A stretch of DNA of 64,000 nt from Algibacter marinivivus. GTDB taxonomy: Bacteria > Bacteroidota > Bacteroidia > Flavobacteriales > Flavobacteriaceae. The number at the start of each line of letters is the position of its first letter. Within the stretch, counting starts at the first letter, position 1. Under the pieces are notes generated by a model. It ran no database searches and was not told the origin of the DNA. It was given only the letters and a program-made list of their open reading frames with translations. The DNA lies in the NCBI RefSeq assembly GCF_003143755.1, contig NZ_QFRI01000001.1, positions 1,076,051 through 1,140,050 on the forward strand. Direction: 5' to 3'. The translations under genes and the position numbers were made by a program. Below, piece by piece: positions 34,226 through 43,037 of the stretch.

Positions 34226-34336
34226 TTAAAATAAATTGTAATTTTTTACCAACACCTTAATAAAACTGTGTTTTTGTAATAAAAATAGGTAATTCAAGAA
34301 GGTTGTTTTTTTAAATAAATATCTAAATGTTGTGTT

Positions 34337-34367
34337 AATGTATGGGTAAAAAAAAGAATGTATGGGT
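34337..34367 (+). repeat. Two AATGTATGGGT direct repeats at the regulator 3' end
   Basis: Identical 11-mers at 34337-34347 and 34357-34367, period 20 bp (about two helical turns), lie just beyond the regulator stop codon and about 200 bp upstream of susC. The shared TGTATG core suggests a regulator-binding array. Confidence 0.5.
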
Positions 34368-34369
34368 TT

Positions 34370-37180
34370 TTATATTTCCAAAATATAGTCTGATAAGCTT
34401 GCTTCGTGGGGTAAATTCATTTTTTTACGGAGTCTGTAGCGTTTAACCTCCACACTTCTAGGGGAGATATTAAGAAGTGGAGCTATCTCTTTTGAAGATA
34501 AATTTAATCTTAAATAAGCACAAAGCCTAAGATCATTTGAGGTTAATGTTGGATGTAAACTTTTAATCTTTTTCAAAAAATCCTTATCTGCATTATTAAA
34601 TGCTTCTTGAAATAAATTCCAATCATCTGTGTTATTAAGGTTTCTATCTATTATTTTTATAACTTGCTTGATGTTACTATTATCACCTATATTTTCAAGT
34701 TCTTTTTTGATTGAACTTAAGAATTCATTTTTCTTTATTAAGTTCATTGTAGAAACTCCTAGTTCACGGTTTTTATTTTCTATATCTTCTCTCAGCTTAT
34801 CATTTCTAAAACGCATTAATTGTTGCTTGTTTTCAAGTTCTCTTAGCTCAAACTCTCGGGTTGTCTTTTGCATTAATCGTTCTCTTTGCTTTTTGTAATA
34901 TCTTTTATAAATATTATGCATTAATAAAGAGAATAATATAATAGCTAGAATATAAAATACAATAGCTAAATATGAAAGATACCAAGGTCTTTGAATTGTA
35001 AAGCTATAGCTGGCAGTATTAGTGGTTATTTGATTACCTACCCGCCCTTTTACTTGAAATGTATAATTACCATAGGGTAGGTTTTTGTAAAAAACAGTAC
35101 CATTTGTTGTCCAGTTGCTCCATGTATTATACATGCCATCAAGCTTATAGGAGTATTCGGGTTTTAAGGTTTTAAAGTACTCTGATATACTATATGAAAT
35201 TTGAATATTATTTTCTTTATTCTTGAATTGAGCCTTAGAGTTAAGATCAACCAAACCAATAGAATCATTTTCTACAAGAGTTTTAACCGTAATCTGATTT
35301 ATATTAATAGAGTGTTCGTGCTCAATTATCTTGTCTAAATTCAAAATAATATAACCTGTTTTAGTTCCTAATAAAAAAGTTTCGTCTTTTAAGTGTGTAA
35401 TATTTTCATATCCTATAATATCTTTTCTAATATCTATAGGTAAAGCAATATTATTAATTTTCTTTTCACCACTAAGATTAGATTGCGATAAGTAATTTAT
35501 TCCGTTAGAAGAAAAACTCCATAGTTTATTTGTTTTAATATCTGACACTAATTTTCCAGATGTAAAACTTTCTGTTTTAATTAAATAACTTAAAATAGAA
35601 TCCTTTACAAAGCGAGAATTAAGAGTGTTAAGTTTAAAAACACCAAAATCATTAGTAAATAAAAGGTTATTGTTATATTTAGTTAAACTTGAATAAAGTT
35701 TTTTCTTAATTAAAGTGTCCTCTCTATAAGATACTATTTTTGTTAATTCCTTATCTATTTTTAGTTTAAAAATACCTTTATATTCATGACTCACATATAG
35801 TTCTAAGTCATTATAGAACTCAAAATACCTACTAGAAATATTAAAGTTTTTTAGTTTATTTCTCAAGTCCCAACTGTTATCATTAGCTTTTAGAATATAC
35901 AGCCCATCATAATTACCTTGAATAAGTAAATCTTCATGCCCATTAATATTTTTTATTTGCCAAGTTCCTGGAATAGTAGCAATTTTATCTGCTTTATCCC
36001 TATTTATTAAGAATGTTCCTGTGTGGTGTCCACAAAACAACTGATCATTAATTACTTCTAAACACCAAACCTGTCCTTGGGTTCCACTTATAAATTTGAA
36101 TAGTGAGTTACTATGCAATGGTTTATAGAACAACCCCTGATTGGTACCAAGATAAATTGTGCCTTCAAAAACTTTTGAGGTATATACACTTCCGATAGCA
36201 CCATTTTTATCATTAAAGATAAGATATGGAGATTTTATATTAATACAATTAATACCGTTGTCTAGACCCAGCCATATATTATCATCCATGTCTTCATGCA
36301 ATGATAAAATAGTATTATTGCTAAGTCCGTTAGATTGTTTAATTACATTAATAAGTTCTCCATTAGTAGATAGATGAATTATTCCATCAGAAATACAACC
36401 AAGCATAAAACTTTTGTCTTTAAGCTGTATAGAACTAAAAACACTAACGGTATTTAATAAGTCGTTTGCGGGAATATCCCATTTGTTTAAACCCTCAGAA
36501 TCTAACCTATAAAATCCATTATTTTCTGTTAAAATTAATAAACTTCCGTTTTGATTAAATATATTAACAATAGTGTTGTTATTAATAATTGGGTCTTCTG
36601 AAACAATATTGTCTCTTCCGTTTTCAATCTTATATAAACCTTTATTAGTGTTTTGAAAATAAAAACTATCATTAACTTTATACAAACGAGAAATGATACT
36701 TGTAGAATTAATGACACTATATGCGTTTGTAGATTTATTGTATATATGAATTCTATCTAATGATTGAAAAAGTATCCAATTATCTAGACCAAAAATATTC
36801 CAAAACTCTTCATCTTCTAAAAACTCTATGTTAAGCTTTTGAGCAAGAGATGTATAGTTTAAAACACCAAAATTATCTCTTTTCCAATATCCAAAATCAT
36901 GAAAACTTCCAGTGTAAATTAAGTCATCTATTACCTCAACAGAACGTATTATTGTTTCATTTGGGGATTCGTATAGATTCCATTTTGCTCCGTTATATTC
37001 AAGTAAACCTTTGTTATTAGCAGTATATATGTATCGATTACTTGATTGACTAATAGACCAATTTTGAGGCTCTCCTCCATAATCTTTTGGGTTGAAAATA
37101 CTTATAGGGGGTATTTCTTGTGCATTTAAAATAAAGCAACCAAATACTAATAGATAAACTATGCTTTTAATGCCTTTCAC
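34370..37180 (-). CDS. Membrane-spanning one-component PUL regulator: propeller sensor, Y_Y_Y, TM, LuxR-type HTH
   Basis: 936 residues. A signal peptide (1-20, ends LNAQ) directs a large periplasmic part with two-component-regulator propeller-like repeats (about 25-640; NIWLGLDNGINCI is a good match). A Y_Y_Y-type Ig domain (about 665-727, YSYKLDG and YGNYTFQVKG), one TM helix (about 735-755), a coiled coil (about 757-830) and a LuxR/GerE-like helix-turn-helix (about 875-936, SSKEIAPLLNISPRSVEVKR) follow. Unlike hybrid two-component systems there is no kinase or receiver domain, so the sugar signal must pass straight through the membrane to DNA, as in SusR-type regulators. It is oriented with and directly upstream of susC. 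TGTATGG repeats lie before its start and just after its stop, suggesting autoregulation and control of susCD (inference). The expected inducer is a laminari-oligosaccharide. Confidence 0.92.
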   Translation of the reverse strand: MKGIKSIVYLLVFGCFILNAQEIPPISIFNPKDYGGEPQNWSISQSSNRYIYTANNKGLLEYNGAKWNLYESPNETIIRSVEVIDDLIYTGSFHDFGYWKRDNFGVLNYTSLAQKLNIEFLEDEEFWNIFGLDNWILFQSLDRIHIYNKSTNAYSVINSTSIISRLYKVNDSFYFQNTNKGLYKIENGRDNIVSEDPIINNNTIVNIFNQNGSLLILTENNGFYRLDSEGLNKWDIPANDLLNTVSVFSSIQLKDKSFMLGCISDGIIHLSTNGELINVIKQSNGLSNNTILSLHEDMDDNIWLGLDNGINCINIKSPYLIFNDKNGAIGSVYTSKVFEGTIYLGTNQGLFYKPLHSNSLFKFISGTQGQVWCLEVINDQLFCGHHTGTFLINRDKADKIATIPGTWQIKNINGHEDLLIQGNYDGLYILKANDNSWDLRNKLKNFNISSRYFEFYNDLELYVSHEYKGIFKLKIDKELTKIVSYREDTLIKKKLYSSLTKYNNNLLFTNDFGVFKLNTLNSRFVKDSILSYLIKTESFTSGKLVSDIKTNKLWSFSSNGINYLSQSNLSGEKKINNIALPIDIRKDIIGYENITHLKDETFLLGTKTGYIILNLDKIIEHEHSININQITVKTLVENDSIGLVDLNSKAQFKNKENNIQISYSISEYFKTLKPEYSYKLDGMYNTWSNWTTNGTVFYKNLPYGNYTFQVKGRVGNQITTNTASYSFTIQRPWYLSYLAIVFYILAIILFSLLMHNIYKRYYKKQRERLMQKTTREFELRELENKQQLMRFRNDKLREDIENKNRELGVSTMNLIKKNEFLSSIKKELENIGDNSNIKQVIKIIDRNLNNTDDWNLFQEAFNNADKDFLKKIKSLHPTLTSNDLRLCAYLRLNLSSKEIAPLLNISPRSVEVKRYRLRKKMNLPHEASLSDYILEI

Positions 37181-37238
37181 AAAACTTAGGGGTTTGTTAA
37201 GTAAGCAATGTAGTAAAAATAGGGCTTAAAAGCAACTG

Positions 37239-37256
37239 TGTATGGTTTATGTATGG
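37239..37256 (+). promoter_or_regulatory. TGTATGG direct repeat upstream of the regulator gene
   Basis: Two TGTATGG copies at 37239-37245 and 37250-37256 are spaced 11 bp apart (one helical turn), 59-76 bp before the regulator ATG. They share the TGTATG core with the motifs before susC and the multi-CBM gene. Confidence 0.45.
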
Positions 37257-37277
37257 TAATTGATTATATATAAAATT

Positions 37278-37306
37278 AAAAAGGCGTCATTAAATGACGC
37301 CTTTTT
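37278..37306 (-). terminator. Strong intrinsic terminator after the GIN-domain gene
   Basis: A 13-bp perfect stem (37278-37290 with 37294-37306, loop TAA) with a GC-rich core GGCGTCAT and T-runs on both strands. It lies 22 bp past the GIN gene stop and insulates the PUL from upstream housekeeping genes. Confidence 0.92.
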
Positions 37307-37327
37307 AAAATATTATATTTTTTAGGA

Positions 37328-38005
37328 TTATTCATCAATGCGCTTAATGCGCCCTCCTAAAACGCGACTTTCATCAACACGTTCTGGATTTCCATAAATA
37401 AATATATCACCGCCTGCTCTTACTTTTGCTGTCACTCTTTTTGATGCATTTATATTAGCTTCTCCAGCAGCTCTTATTGAAATATCTGTGACTTCGGTTT
37501 TAAGCTCTTTTCCATCATAATCTCCTCCTGTATAAATAGAAACATCTTGGTTTGTTGCTTTTCCAAGTGCTATAATATCAGCACCTGTAACTGCTCTTAT
37601 ATTAAGATATTTTACATCTAATAGCACATTAATTTTTCCGCCTTCTTGTGCATTTAAATCAATTTCAAACTGTTCTATTTTCTCTTTAGAATGTATATTT
37701 GCTCCTTCATTAGCATCTATAACATCAATATTTGTATAATATAATTTTACTTTTGTTTGGCTGCCATCAAACACTTCTCCAAAATTCATTTTAATTTTTA
37801 ATGTTCCATTTTTATTATTAACCAAAACATCCTTTTTGTTTTTGCCAGTGATTTCAACTTTATTTAAGTCAGATTTAACAAGTTCTACATCTATTAAATC
37901 GTAAACTTTTAATTCGCTAAATTCGCCAACTGTTTTTTCTATTGGGTTTTGGGCTAAACATATTGTTGTTATAAAAAGAACTACTACTTTGATAAGGGTT
38001 TTCAT
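37328..38005 (-). CDS. Secreted GIN-domain (DUF2807-type) beta-helix protein
   Basis: 225 residues with a signal peptide (1-18, ends CLAQ). The rest is a run of short beta-strands in the pattern of head-GIN/DUF2807 proteins (FSELKVYDLIDVELVKSD near the start, repeated VxxxGAD/GGD turns). These are predicted periplasmic or surface beta-solenoids of unknown function, sometimes called putative auto-transporter adhesins. It is an isolated gene: a -7 promoter element lies at 38029-38036 and a strong terminator follows, so it is probably monocistronic. Nothing links it to the PUL. Confidence 0.85.
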   Translation of the reverse strand: MKTLIKVVVLFITTICLAQNPIEKTVGEFSELKVYDLIDVELVKSDLNKVEITGKNKKDVLVNNKNGTLKIKMNFGEVFDGSQTKVKLYYTNIDVIDANEGANIHSKEKIEQFEIDLNAQEGGKINVLLDVKYLNIRAVTGADIIALGKATNQDVSIYTGGDYDGKELKTEVTDISIRAAGEANINASKRVTAKVRAGGDIFIYGNPERVDESRVLGGRIKRIDE

Positions 38006-38028
38006 TTATAATGGGTTTTTGTTTAACA

Positions 38029-38036
38029 CAAAACTA
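38029..38036 (-). promoter_or_regulatory. Predicted -7 element of the GIN-domain gene
   Basis: The minus strand reads TAGTTTTG, an exact TAnnTTTG match, 23 bp before the ATG at 38005. No TTTG at -33 was found. Confidence 0.5.
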
Positions 38037-38084
38037 TCAAGATTTATACCTTTGTGTGCTTACTTTATGAAAAGATTAAGAGTA

Positions 38085-38378
38085 TTATACAACTTTAACT
38101 GCTGTTCCTGTAACAGAGACGAAAAAATAAGCCCCTTGTTCCGTTTCTATATCTAACTTTATACCTAAAACAGCATTTGCTTTAAGTTTAATAGCATTTG
38201 CTTTTAACTTTTGAAAGGCTTCTTCTTTAGCTTTATTCATAGTATCTTCAAACATCGCTTTGTTTTTTTCGGCTTTAAACGAAAAGGTTGCTTTAGTTGC
38301 ATTTGAAACACCTGTTACGATACCTAAATAATCTTGAATTTTATGACCTTCAATAGAGTTTGTTGTTGTTAAAATCAT
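38085..38378 (-). CDS. YbjQ/UPF0145 family protein
   Basis: 97 residues with the family opening ILTTTNSIEGHKIQDYLGIVTG and the later ANAVLGIKLDIET segment, covering the full usual length of about 100-110 residues. YbjQ proteins form small pentameric rings and are sometimes described as heavy-metal-binding; a precise function is not established. No signal peptide or membrane segment, so cytoplasmic. It lies between RNase R (48 bp upstream) and the GIN gene and may be transcribed with rnr. Confidence 0.9.
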   Translation of the reverse strand: MILTTTNSIEGHKIQDYLGIVTGVSNATKATFSFKAEKNKAMFEDTMNKAKEEAFQKLKANAIKLKANAVLGIKLDIETEQGAYFFVSVTGTAVKVV

Positions 38379-38426
38379 GGTTACTTGTTTACTATTAGTA
38401 TTGTAAATATTTATATTGTTACATAA

Positions 38427-40625
38427 TTAATTTTCTGGTTTTCCTATCAAATTAAAATCCAAATGCTTCTTAACTAAATCGGTGTTTTTAACTTTTACGA
38501 TAACTTCATCTCCTAGTTGATAAATCAATCCGTTGCTTCTACCAACCATAGCGTATAAATCTTGATCGAAAGCATAATGATCGTCTTTCATATCACGAAC
38601 GCTTACCATACCTTCACATTTGTTTGAAATGATTTCTACATAAATACCCCAATCCGTTACACCAGAAATAACGCCAACAAATTCCTGATCTTTATGATCT
38701 TCCATAAAGCGTATTTGCATGTATTTTATAGAATCACGTTCAGCTTTTGTTGCTAAATTTTCCATGTTACTGGAGTGATTGCATTTATCTTCGTATGCTT
38801 CTTCATTAGCAGATTTTCCACCATCTAAATAATGCTGTAATAAACGATGCGCCATGACATCTGGATAACGACGAATTGGTGAAGTGAAATGGCTATAGTA
38901 ATCGAACGCTAAACCGTAATGCCCAATATTATGCGTGGTATATTCAGCTTTACTCATACTTCTTATGGTAAGCGTATCTACAAGATTTTGCTCTTTTTTA
39001 CCATTTACTTCTTGTAATAAGTTATTTAGTGATGCAGTAGTGCTCTTTCTATCTTTAAAATTGAGTTTATACCCAAAACGACTCACTACATTTTGTAATG
39101 ACGCTAATTTGCTTTCGTCTGGTTCATCATGCACCCGGTAAACAAACGTCTTTTTCGGGTTTTGTTTTCCTATAAATTCTGATACTTTTCGGTTTGCTAA
39201 CAGCATGAATTCTTCAATAAGCTTATTAGCATCTTTACTGGTTTTAAAGAATACGCCAACAGGATTTGCTTCTTCATCTAGATTGAATTTTACTTCAACT
39301 TTATCAAAAGAAATTGCGCCATCTCTCATACGTTGTCCGCGCATAATTTTAGCTAATTCATCCATTTTTAAAATGGCATCTGCTAATTTTTGATCGGTTT
39401 GATATGTTTTTCCTGTTAATGAAACTTCTTCAGGAATCGTGTTTGTTTTTGATTCTATAACCGCTTGTGCTTCTTCATAAGCATAACGTGCATCACTATA
39501 CGTTACAGTTCTTCCAAACCACTCTTTTTTAATTTCTGCTTTATCATTTATTTGAAATACCGCGGAAAATGTATATTTCTCCTCGTGTGGACGTAAAGAA
39601 CAAGCGTTATTAGATAATACTTCTGGAAGCATAGGAACTACTCTATCAACTAAATACACAGATGTCGCACGCTCGTAAGCTTCATCATCTAAAACAGTAC
39701 CTTCTTGTAAATAGTGTGATACATCAGCAATGTGAATTCCTATTTCATACAAGCCAATATCTAATACTTCAAAAGACAAGGCATCATCAAAATCTTTAGC
39801 ATCTTTTGGGTCTATGGTAAAGGTTAAATCTTTACGCATATCGCGTCTGTTTGCTATTTCTTTTTCTGTTATTGATGTGTCTATTTGGTTTGCAAATGCT
39901 TCAACTTCGTGAGGGAATTCTAATGGTAACCCGTACTCAGCTAAAATGGCGTGAATCTCTGTGTTGTGCTCTCCTGGTTTTCCAAGTACTTCAAGCACTT
40001 TACCATAAGGTGAATCTGCTTTTTCTGGCCAATCTTCAAGTTTTACTAACACTTTATCGCCATCTTCTGCGTTATTGGTTTTATTAATAGGCACAAAAAT
40101 GTCTTTATACATTTTATTGGTATCTGGAACTACAAAAGCAAAATTTTTATTATTCTGCATTTGAATTACACCAACATATTCCGATTTAGCGCGCTTTATA
40201 ATATTTGTAATTTCGCCTTCTATCTTACCACGTCTTCTTCGTTTGTAGGCGTAAAATTCTACTTCATCGCCATTTAATGCTTTATTAATATTATTTGAAG
40301 CTATAAATACATCGTCTTCAAAATCATCACAAATAATATACCCATTGCCTTTTGCTGCAAGATCTAAAATTCCAATATGATATTCGGTATTTACAATGGC
40401 TTTAAATTTGCCACGTTCTACTTGCTCAATCTCTTGTTTTGCAGCAAGTTTAGCTAAGGTTTTTATAATTTGGTTTCTGCTACTAGCATCGTTAACACCT
40501 AATTTAGCAGCTATTTGTTTGTAGTTAAAACTTTGGTTTCTTTCTTTTTTTAATATACTTAAGATTGTATTTGTAAGGTTGGAAATACCATTCTTTTTGG
40601 ATTTCCCTTTTCTTTTTTTACTCAT
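38427..40625 (-). CDS. rnr: Ribonuclease R
   Basis: 732 residues. Lys-rich N-terminus and helix-turn-helix (about 10-70), cold-shock domains (about 75-230), the RNB exonuclease domain (about 255-590) with DPKDAKDFDDALS and the conserved HIADVSHYL and VPMLPEVLSNNACSL motifs, and a C-terminal S1 domain (about 645-728, FVGVISGVTDWGIYVEI). The Asp cluster binds Mg2+ for processive 3'-5' degradation of structured RNA. Cytoplasmic, monocistronic or with the ybjQ-like gene. A full TTTG/TAGCTTTG promoter lies upstream (40717-40745). Confidence 0.97.
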   Translation of the reverse strand: MSKKRKGKSKKNGISNLTNTILSILKKERNQSFNYKQIAAKLGVNDASSRNQIIKTLAKLAAKQEIEQVERGKFKAIVNTEYHIGILDLAAKGNGYIICDDFEDDVFIASNNINKALNGDEVEFYAYKRRRRGKIEGEITNIIKRAKSEYVGVIQMQNNKNFAFVVPDTNKMYKDIFVPINKTNNAEDGDKVLVKLEDWPEKADSPYGKVLEVLGKPGEHNTEIHAILAEYGLPLEFPHEVEAFANQIDTSITEKEIANRRDMRKDLTFTIDPKDAKDFDDALSFEVLDIGLYEIGIHIADVSHYLQEGTVLDDEAYERATSVYLVDRVVPMLPEVLSNNACSLRPHEEKYTFSAVFQINDKAEIKKEWFGRTVTYSDARYAYEEAQAVIESKTNTIPEEVSLTGKTYQTDQKLADAILKMDELAKIMRGQRMRDGAISFDKVEVKFNLDEEANPVGVFFKTSKDANKLIEEFMLLANRKVSEFIGKQNPKKTFVYRVHDEPDESKLASLQNVVSRFGYKLNFKDRKSTTASLNNLLQEVNGKKEQNLVDTLTIRSMSKAEYTTHNIGHYGLAFDYYSHFTSPIRRYPDVMAHRLLQHYLDGGKSANEEAYEDKCNHSSNMENLATKAERDSIKYMQIRFMEDHKDQEFVGVISGVTDWGIYVEIISNKCEGMVSVRDMKDDHYAFDQDLYAMVGRSNGLIYQLGDEVIVKVKNTDLVKKHLDFNLIGKPEN

Positions 40626-40716
40626 TTAATTTTTGTAATCATTATCATTTCCTAAGGTATAGGAAATTTTATTATTTAATAGCATTGTACACGTGAAGAA
40701 ATTGCTATTTATTTTA

Positions 40717-40745
40717 CAAAGCTACAATTAATTATTTTAATCAAA
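40717..40745 (-). promoter_or_regulatory. Predicted rnr promoter
   Basis: The minus strand reads TTTG (40745-40742), a 17-bp spacer, then TAGCTTTG (40724-40717). Both boxes match the Bacteroidota consensus exactly; the spacer is 1-3 bp shorter than usual. The leader would be about 85 nt. Confidence 0.7.
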
Positions 40746-40766
40746 ATTTTTTCTTTAAAACCTAAG

Positions 40767-40775
40767 TTATCCACA
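40767..40775 (+). other. Perfect DnaA-box sequence
   Basis: TTATCCACA is identical to the strong bacterial DnaA-binding consensus TTATNCACA. It sits in the AT-rich rnr-rpiB gap, 22 bp upstream of the rnr -33 box. A chance hit or DnaA-controlled promoter is as possible as an origin. Confidence 0.5.
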
Positions 40776-41202
40776 TTATATACTATATAATAATTTTTCT
40801 TTTAAAATTTAAAAAAATAAATGATGGTTATTATAGCTTGTGAATAGCGGTATAACTTTTTTAAATTTTATTTTGATATATATCTTATTGAATATTGTTG
40901 ATACGAAATGAACATGTTTTAAATATATAACTTGTTTAAATTGAAGCCTTTTATAAATTCTATTAACAATTGTTAGAAACTGCTATTAACAAGGATTTTT
41001 AATAAGTATTGTAGATAATAAGACTTATAACTATACCTTTTAGTGCTTATAAATTAACTAAAAATTTACATTAACTTATTTGCATGTTAATTATATGTTA
41101 TGGGTTGAAAAAATAATCGGATTCTCCTAATTTTATTTTTAGAAACTAATCAACAGTTATTAACAACTAATGAATATACTAATACACATTGTTTATAATT
41201 AC

Positions 41203-41210
41203 TACCTTTG
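41203..41210 (+). promoter_or_regulatory. Predicted rpiB -7 element
   Basis: TACCTTTG matches TAnnTTTG exactly, 27 bp before the rpiB ATG. No -33 TTTG at normal spacing was seen. Confidence 0.6.
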
Positions 41211-41237
41211 TAAAAGGATACAATTATAATTAAAAAC

Positions 41238-41672
41238 ATGACAATTTCAATAGGAAACGACCACGCAGGTACAGAGTATAAATTTGCTATAAAACAGTTT
41301 TTAGAAGATAAAGGTTATATGGTAAATAACTATGGAACAGATGCAAATGATAGTGTAGATTATCCAGATTTTGTTCATCCAGTTGCTCAAGATGTAGAAA
41401 ATAACAAAGTAGATTTAGGTATTTTAATTTGTGGAAGCGCAAATGGTGTAGCAATGACAGCTAATAAATACCAAAAAGTAAGAGCTGGTTTATGTTGGAC
41501 TAAAGAAATTGTGGAGTTAATAAGACAACATAATAACGCTAATATTTTATGTATTCCTGCGCGCTATACAGCAATTCCTCAAGCTATTCAAATGGTAGAA
41601 ACTTTTTTAAATACTGAGTTTGAAGGTGGTCGTCATCAAAACCGAGTTGATAAAATCCCGTTATCTTGTTAA
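41238..41672 (+). CDS. rpiB: Ribose-5-phosphate isomerase B
   Basis: 144 residues of the RpiB/LacA/LacB family: IGNDHAGTEYK at the start (phosphate/substrate loop), GTDANDSVDYPDF, the catalytic-Cys loop as ICGSANGVAMTANK (usual form CGTG-I-G-AANK) and NNANILCIPAR. It interconverts ribose-5-P and ribulose-5-P in the non-oxidative pentose phosphate pathway, in the cytoplasm. The length is normal. First gene of a three-gene plus-strand group; its stop is directly followed by the ATG of the CDF gene. The SAN variant in the Cys loop is common in Bacteroidota as far as I know. Confidence 0.96.
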   Translation: MTISIGNDHAGTEYKFAIKQFLEDKGYMVNNYGTDANDSVDYPDFVHPVAQDVENNKVDLGILICGSANGVAMTANKYQKVRAGLCWTKEIVELIRQHNNANILCIPARYTAIPQAIQMVETFLNTEFEGGRHQNRVDKIPLSC

Positions 41673-42590
41673 ATGGGGCACCATCATGGTTATAATCATT
41701 CGCATGATCATGGCGACTTAAAAGGTCGCAACCTTATTATATCTATTTTATTAAACATTCTTATTACAGTTGCACAAGTTGTAGGTGGTTTGTTGTCTGG
41801 AAGCTTAGCACTTTTAAGTGATGCACTACATAACTTTAGTGATGTAGTCTCCCTCATTATTAGTTATATTGCTAATAATTTATCAAAAAAGAAAGCTTCT
41901 TTTCAAAAAACATTTGGTTATAAACGTGCTGAAATTTTAGCAGCGTTTATTAATGCAGCCACTTTAATGATAGTTGCTGTTTTATTGATTATTGAAGCTG
42001 TAGAGCGTTTTCAAAACCCACAAAAAATTGAATCTAATTTAGTAATATGGTTATCTATTGTTGCTATTTTAGGTAATGGTTTTAGCGTGCTTTTACTAAA
42101 AAAGGATTCTGAAGCTAATATGAATATGAAAAGTGCATATCTCCATTTATTAACAGATATGATGGCAAGTGTTGCTGTTTTAATTGGCGGGCTATTAATG
42201 AAATATTACGCAATTTATTGGGTAGATAGTGTGCTTACTTTTGCCATTGCGTTGTACTTAATTTGGATGGGTTTTGATTTATTAAAAAATTCTACCAAAG
42301 TACTAATGTTATTTACACCAGATACCATTCCTATAAAAAAGATAGTTGAAGAAATAAATGCTTTTTCATCTATTAAAAATGTGCATCATGTCCATGTATG
42401 GCAATTAAACGAAGAAGAAATTCATTTAGAAGCTCATATTGATTTTAATGAAGATATTACACTATCTAAATTCGATGAAATTTTACACGAAATAGAAGCA
42501 TTAGTATTTGATAAATATGACATAAACCATGTGAATATTCAACCAGAATTTGGAAAAGATGATGCAAAAGAAGTTATAGTTCAAGATTAA
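41673..42590 (+). CDS. Cation diffusion facilitator (Zn2+/Co2+/Cd2+ efflux, CzcD/ZitB-like)
   Basis: 305 residues. A His-rich N-terminus (GHHHGYNHSHDHGD), six predicted TM helices, the first metal-site motif LLSDALHNFSDV (HxxxD, about 49-60) and the second HLLTDMMASVAV (HxxxD, about 157-168), then a C-terminal cytoplasmic domain (about 220-300) with HHVHVWQL. CDF proteins exchange metal for protons at the inner membrane. The ATG abuts the rpiB stop, so the genes are translationally close, although no functional link is evident. Confidence 0.95.
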   Translation: MGHHHGYNHSHDHGDLKGRNLIISILLNILITVAQVVGGLLSGSLALLSDALHNFSDVVSLIISYIANNLSKKKASFQKTFGYKRAEILAAFINAATLMIVAVLLIIEAVERFQNPQKIESNLVIWLSIVAILGNGFSVLLLKKDSEANMNMKSAYLHLLTDMMASVAVLIGGLLMKYYAIYWVDSVLTFAIALYLIWMGFDLLKNSTKVLMLFTPDTIPIKKIVEEINAFSSIKNVHHVHVWQLNEEEIHLEAHIDFNEDITLSKFDEILHEIEALVFDKYDINHVNIQPEFGKDDAKEVIVQD

Positions 42591-42593
42591 AAT

Positions 42594-43037
42594 ATGTTAG
42601 AAATTAAAGTTAAATCTTTCGAAGAACTCACAAAAAAAGAGCTGTATAATTTACTTCAATTAAGAAGTGAAGTTTTTGTGGTAGAGCAAGATTGTGTATA
42701 TCAAGACATTGATTATAAAGACCAAAAAGCTTTACATGTTTTAGGGTTTAAAAAAGAAAAAATTGTGGCTTATACACGTATTTTCAAACCAGGAGATTAT
42801 TTTGAATTAGCCAGTATTGGTAGAGTAGTAGTGCAAAAAAAAGAAAGAGCTTATAAGTATGGTTATGCTATTATGGACGCTTCCGCGGAAGCGATAAAAG
42901 TGCATTTTAAGACATCAACTATAAAAATTTCAGCACAAGTTTATTTAAAAAAATTCTATAATAATTTAGGGTTTAAAGAAACAGGAAAAGAATATTTAGA
43001 AGATGATATTCCACATATTGCAATGGTTAGAAATTAA
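42594..43037 (+). CDS. ElaA-like GNAT acetyltransferase
   Basis: 147 residues. The ElaA-type N-terminus YNLLQLRSEVFVVEQDCVYQ is followed by an acetyl-CoA-binding segment ASIGRVVV and KYGYAIMDA, ending in LGFKETGKEYLEDDIPH. GNAT fold, cytoplasmic; the acceptor substrate of ElaA proteins is not known. It starts 3 bp after the CDF stop. Its stop codon (43035-43037) directly touches the stop of the convergent T9SS gene (43038-43040) with no intergenic base. Confidence 0.92.
   Translation: MLEIKVKSFEELTKKELYNLLQLRSEVFVVEQDCVYQDIDYKDQKALHVLGFKKEKIVAYTRIFKPGDYFELASIGRVVVQKKERAYKYGYAIMDASAEAIKVHFKTSTIKISAQVYLKKFYNNLGFKETGKEYLEDDIPHIAMVRN

Larger units (their letters stand above)
40626..41237. other. 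612-bp AT-rich divergent intergenic region, possible replication-origin-like features
   Basis: It lies between rnr (minus) and rpiB (plus). It holds the rnr promoter, the rpiB -7 box, one perfect DnaA box (40767-40775) and two one-mismatch boxes (TGTGAATAG at 40839-40847, TTATTAACA at 41157-41165) in very AT-rich sequence. No gene or RNA structure was recognised. An origin is only a possibility. Confidence 0.4.

Noticed and set aside
38047-38054. TACCTTTG on the plus strand
   Set aside because: An exact -7 match but no plus-strand gene follows; likely chance.
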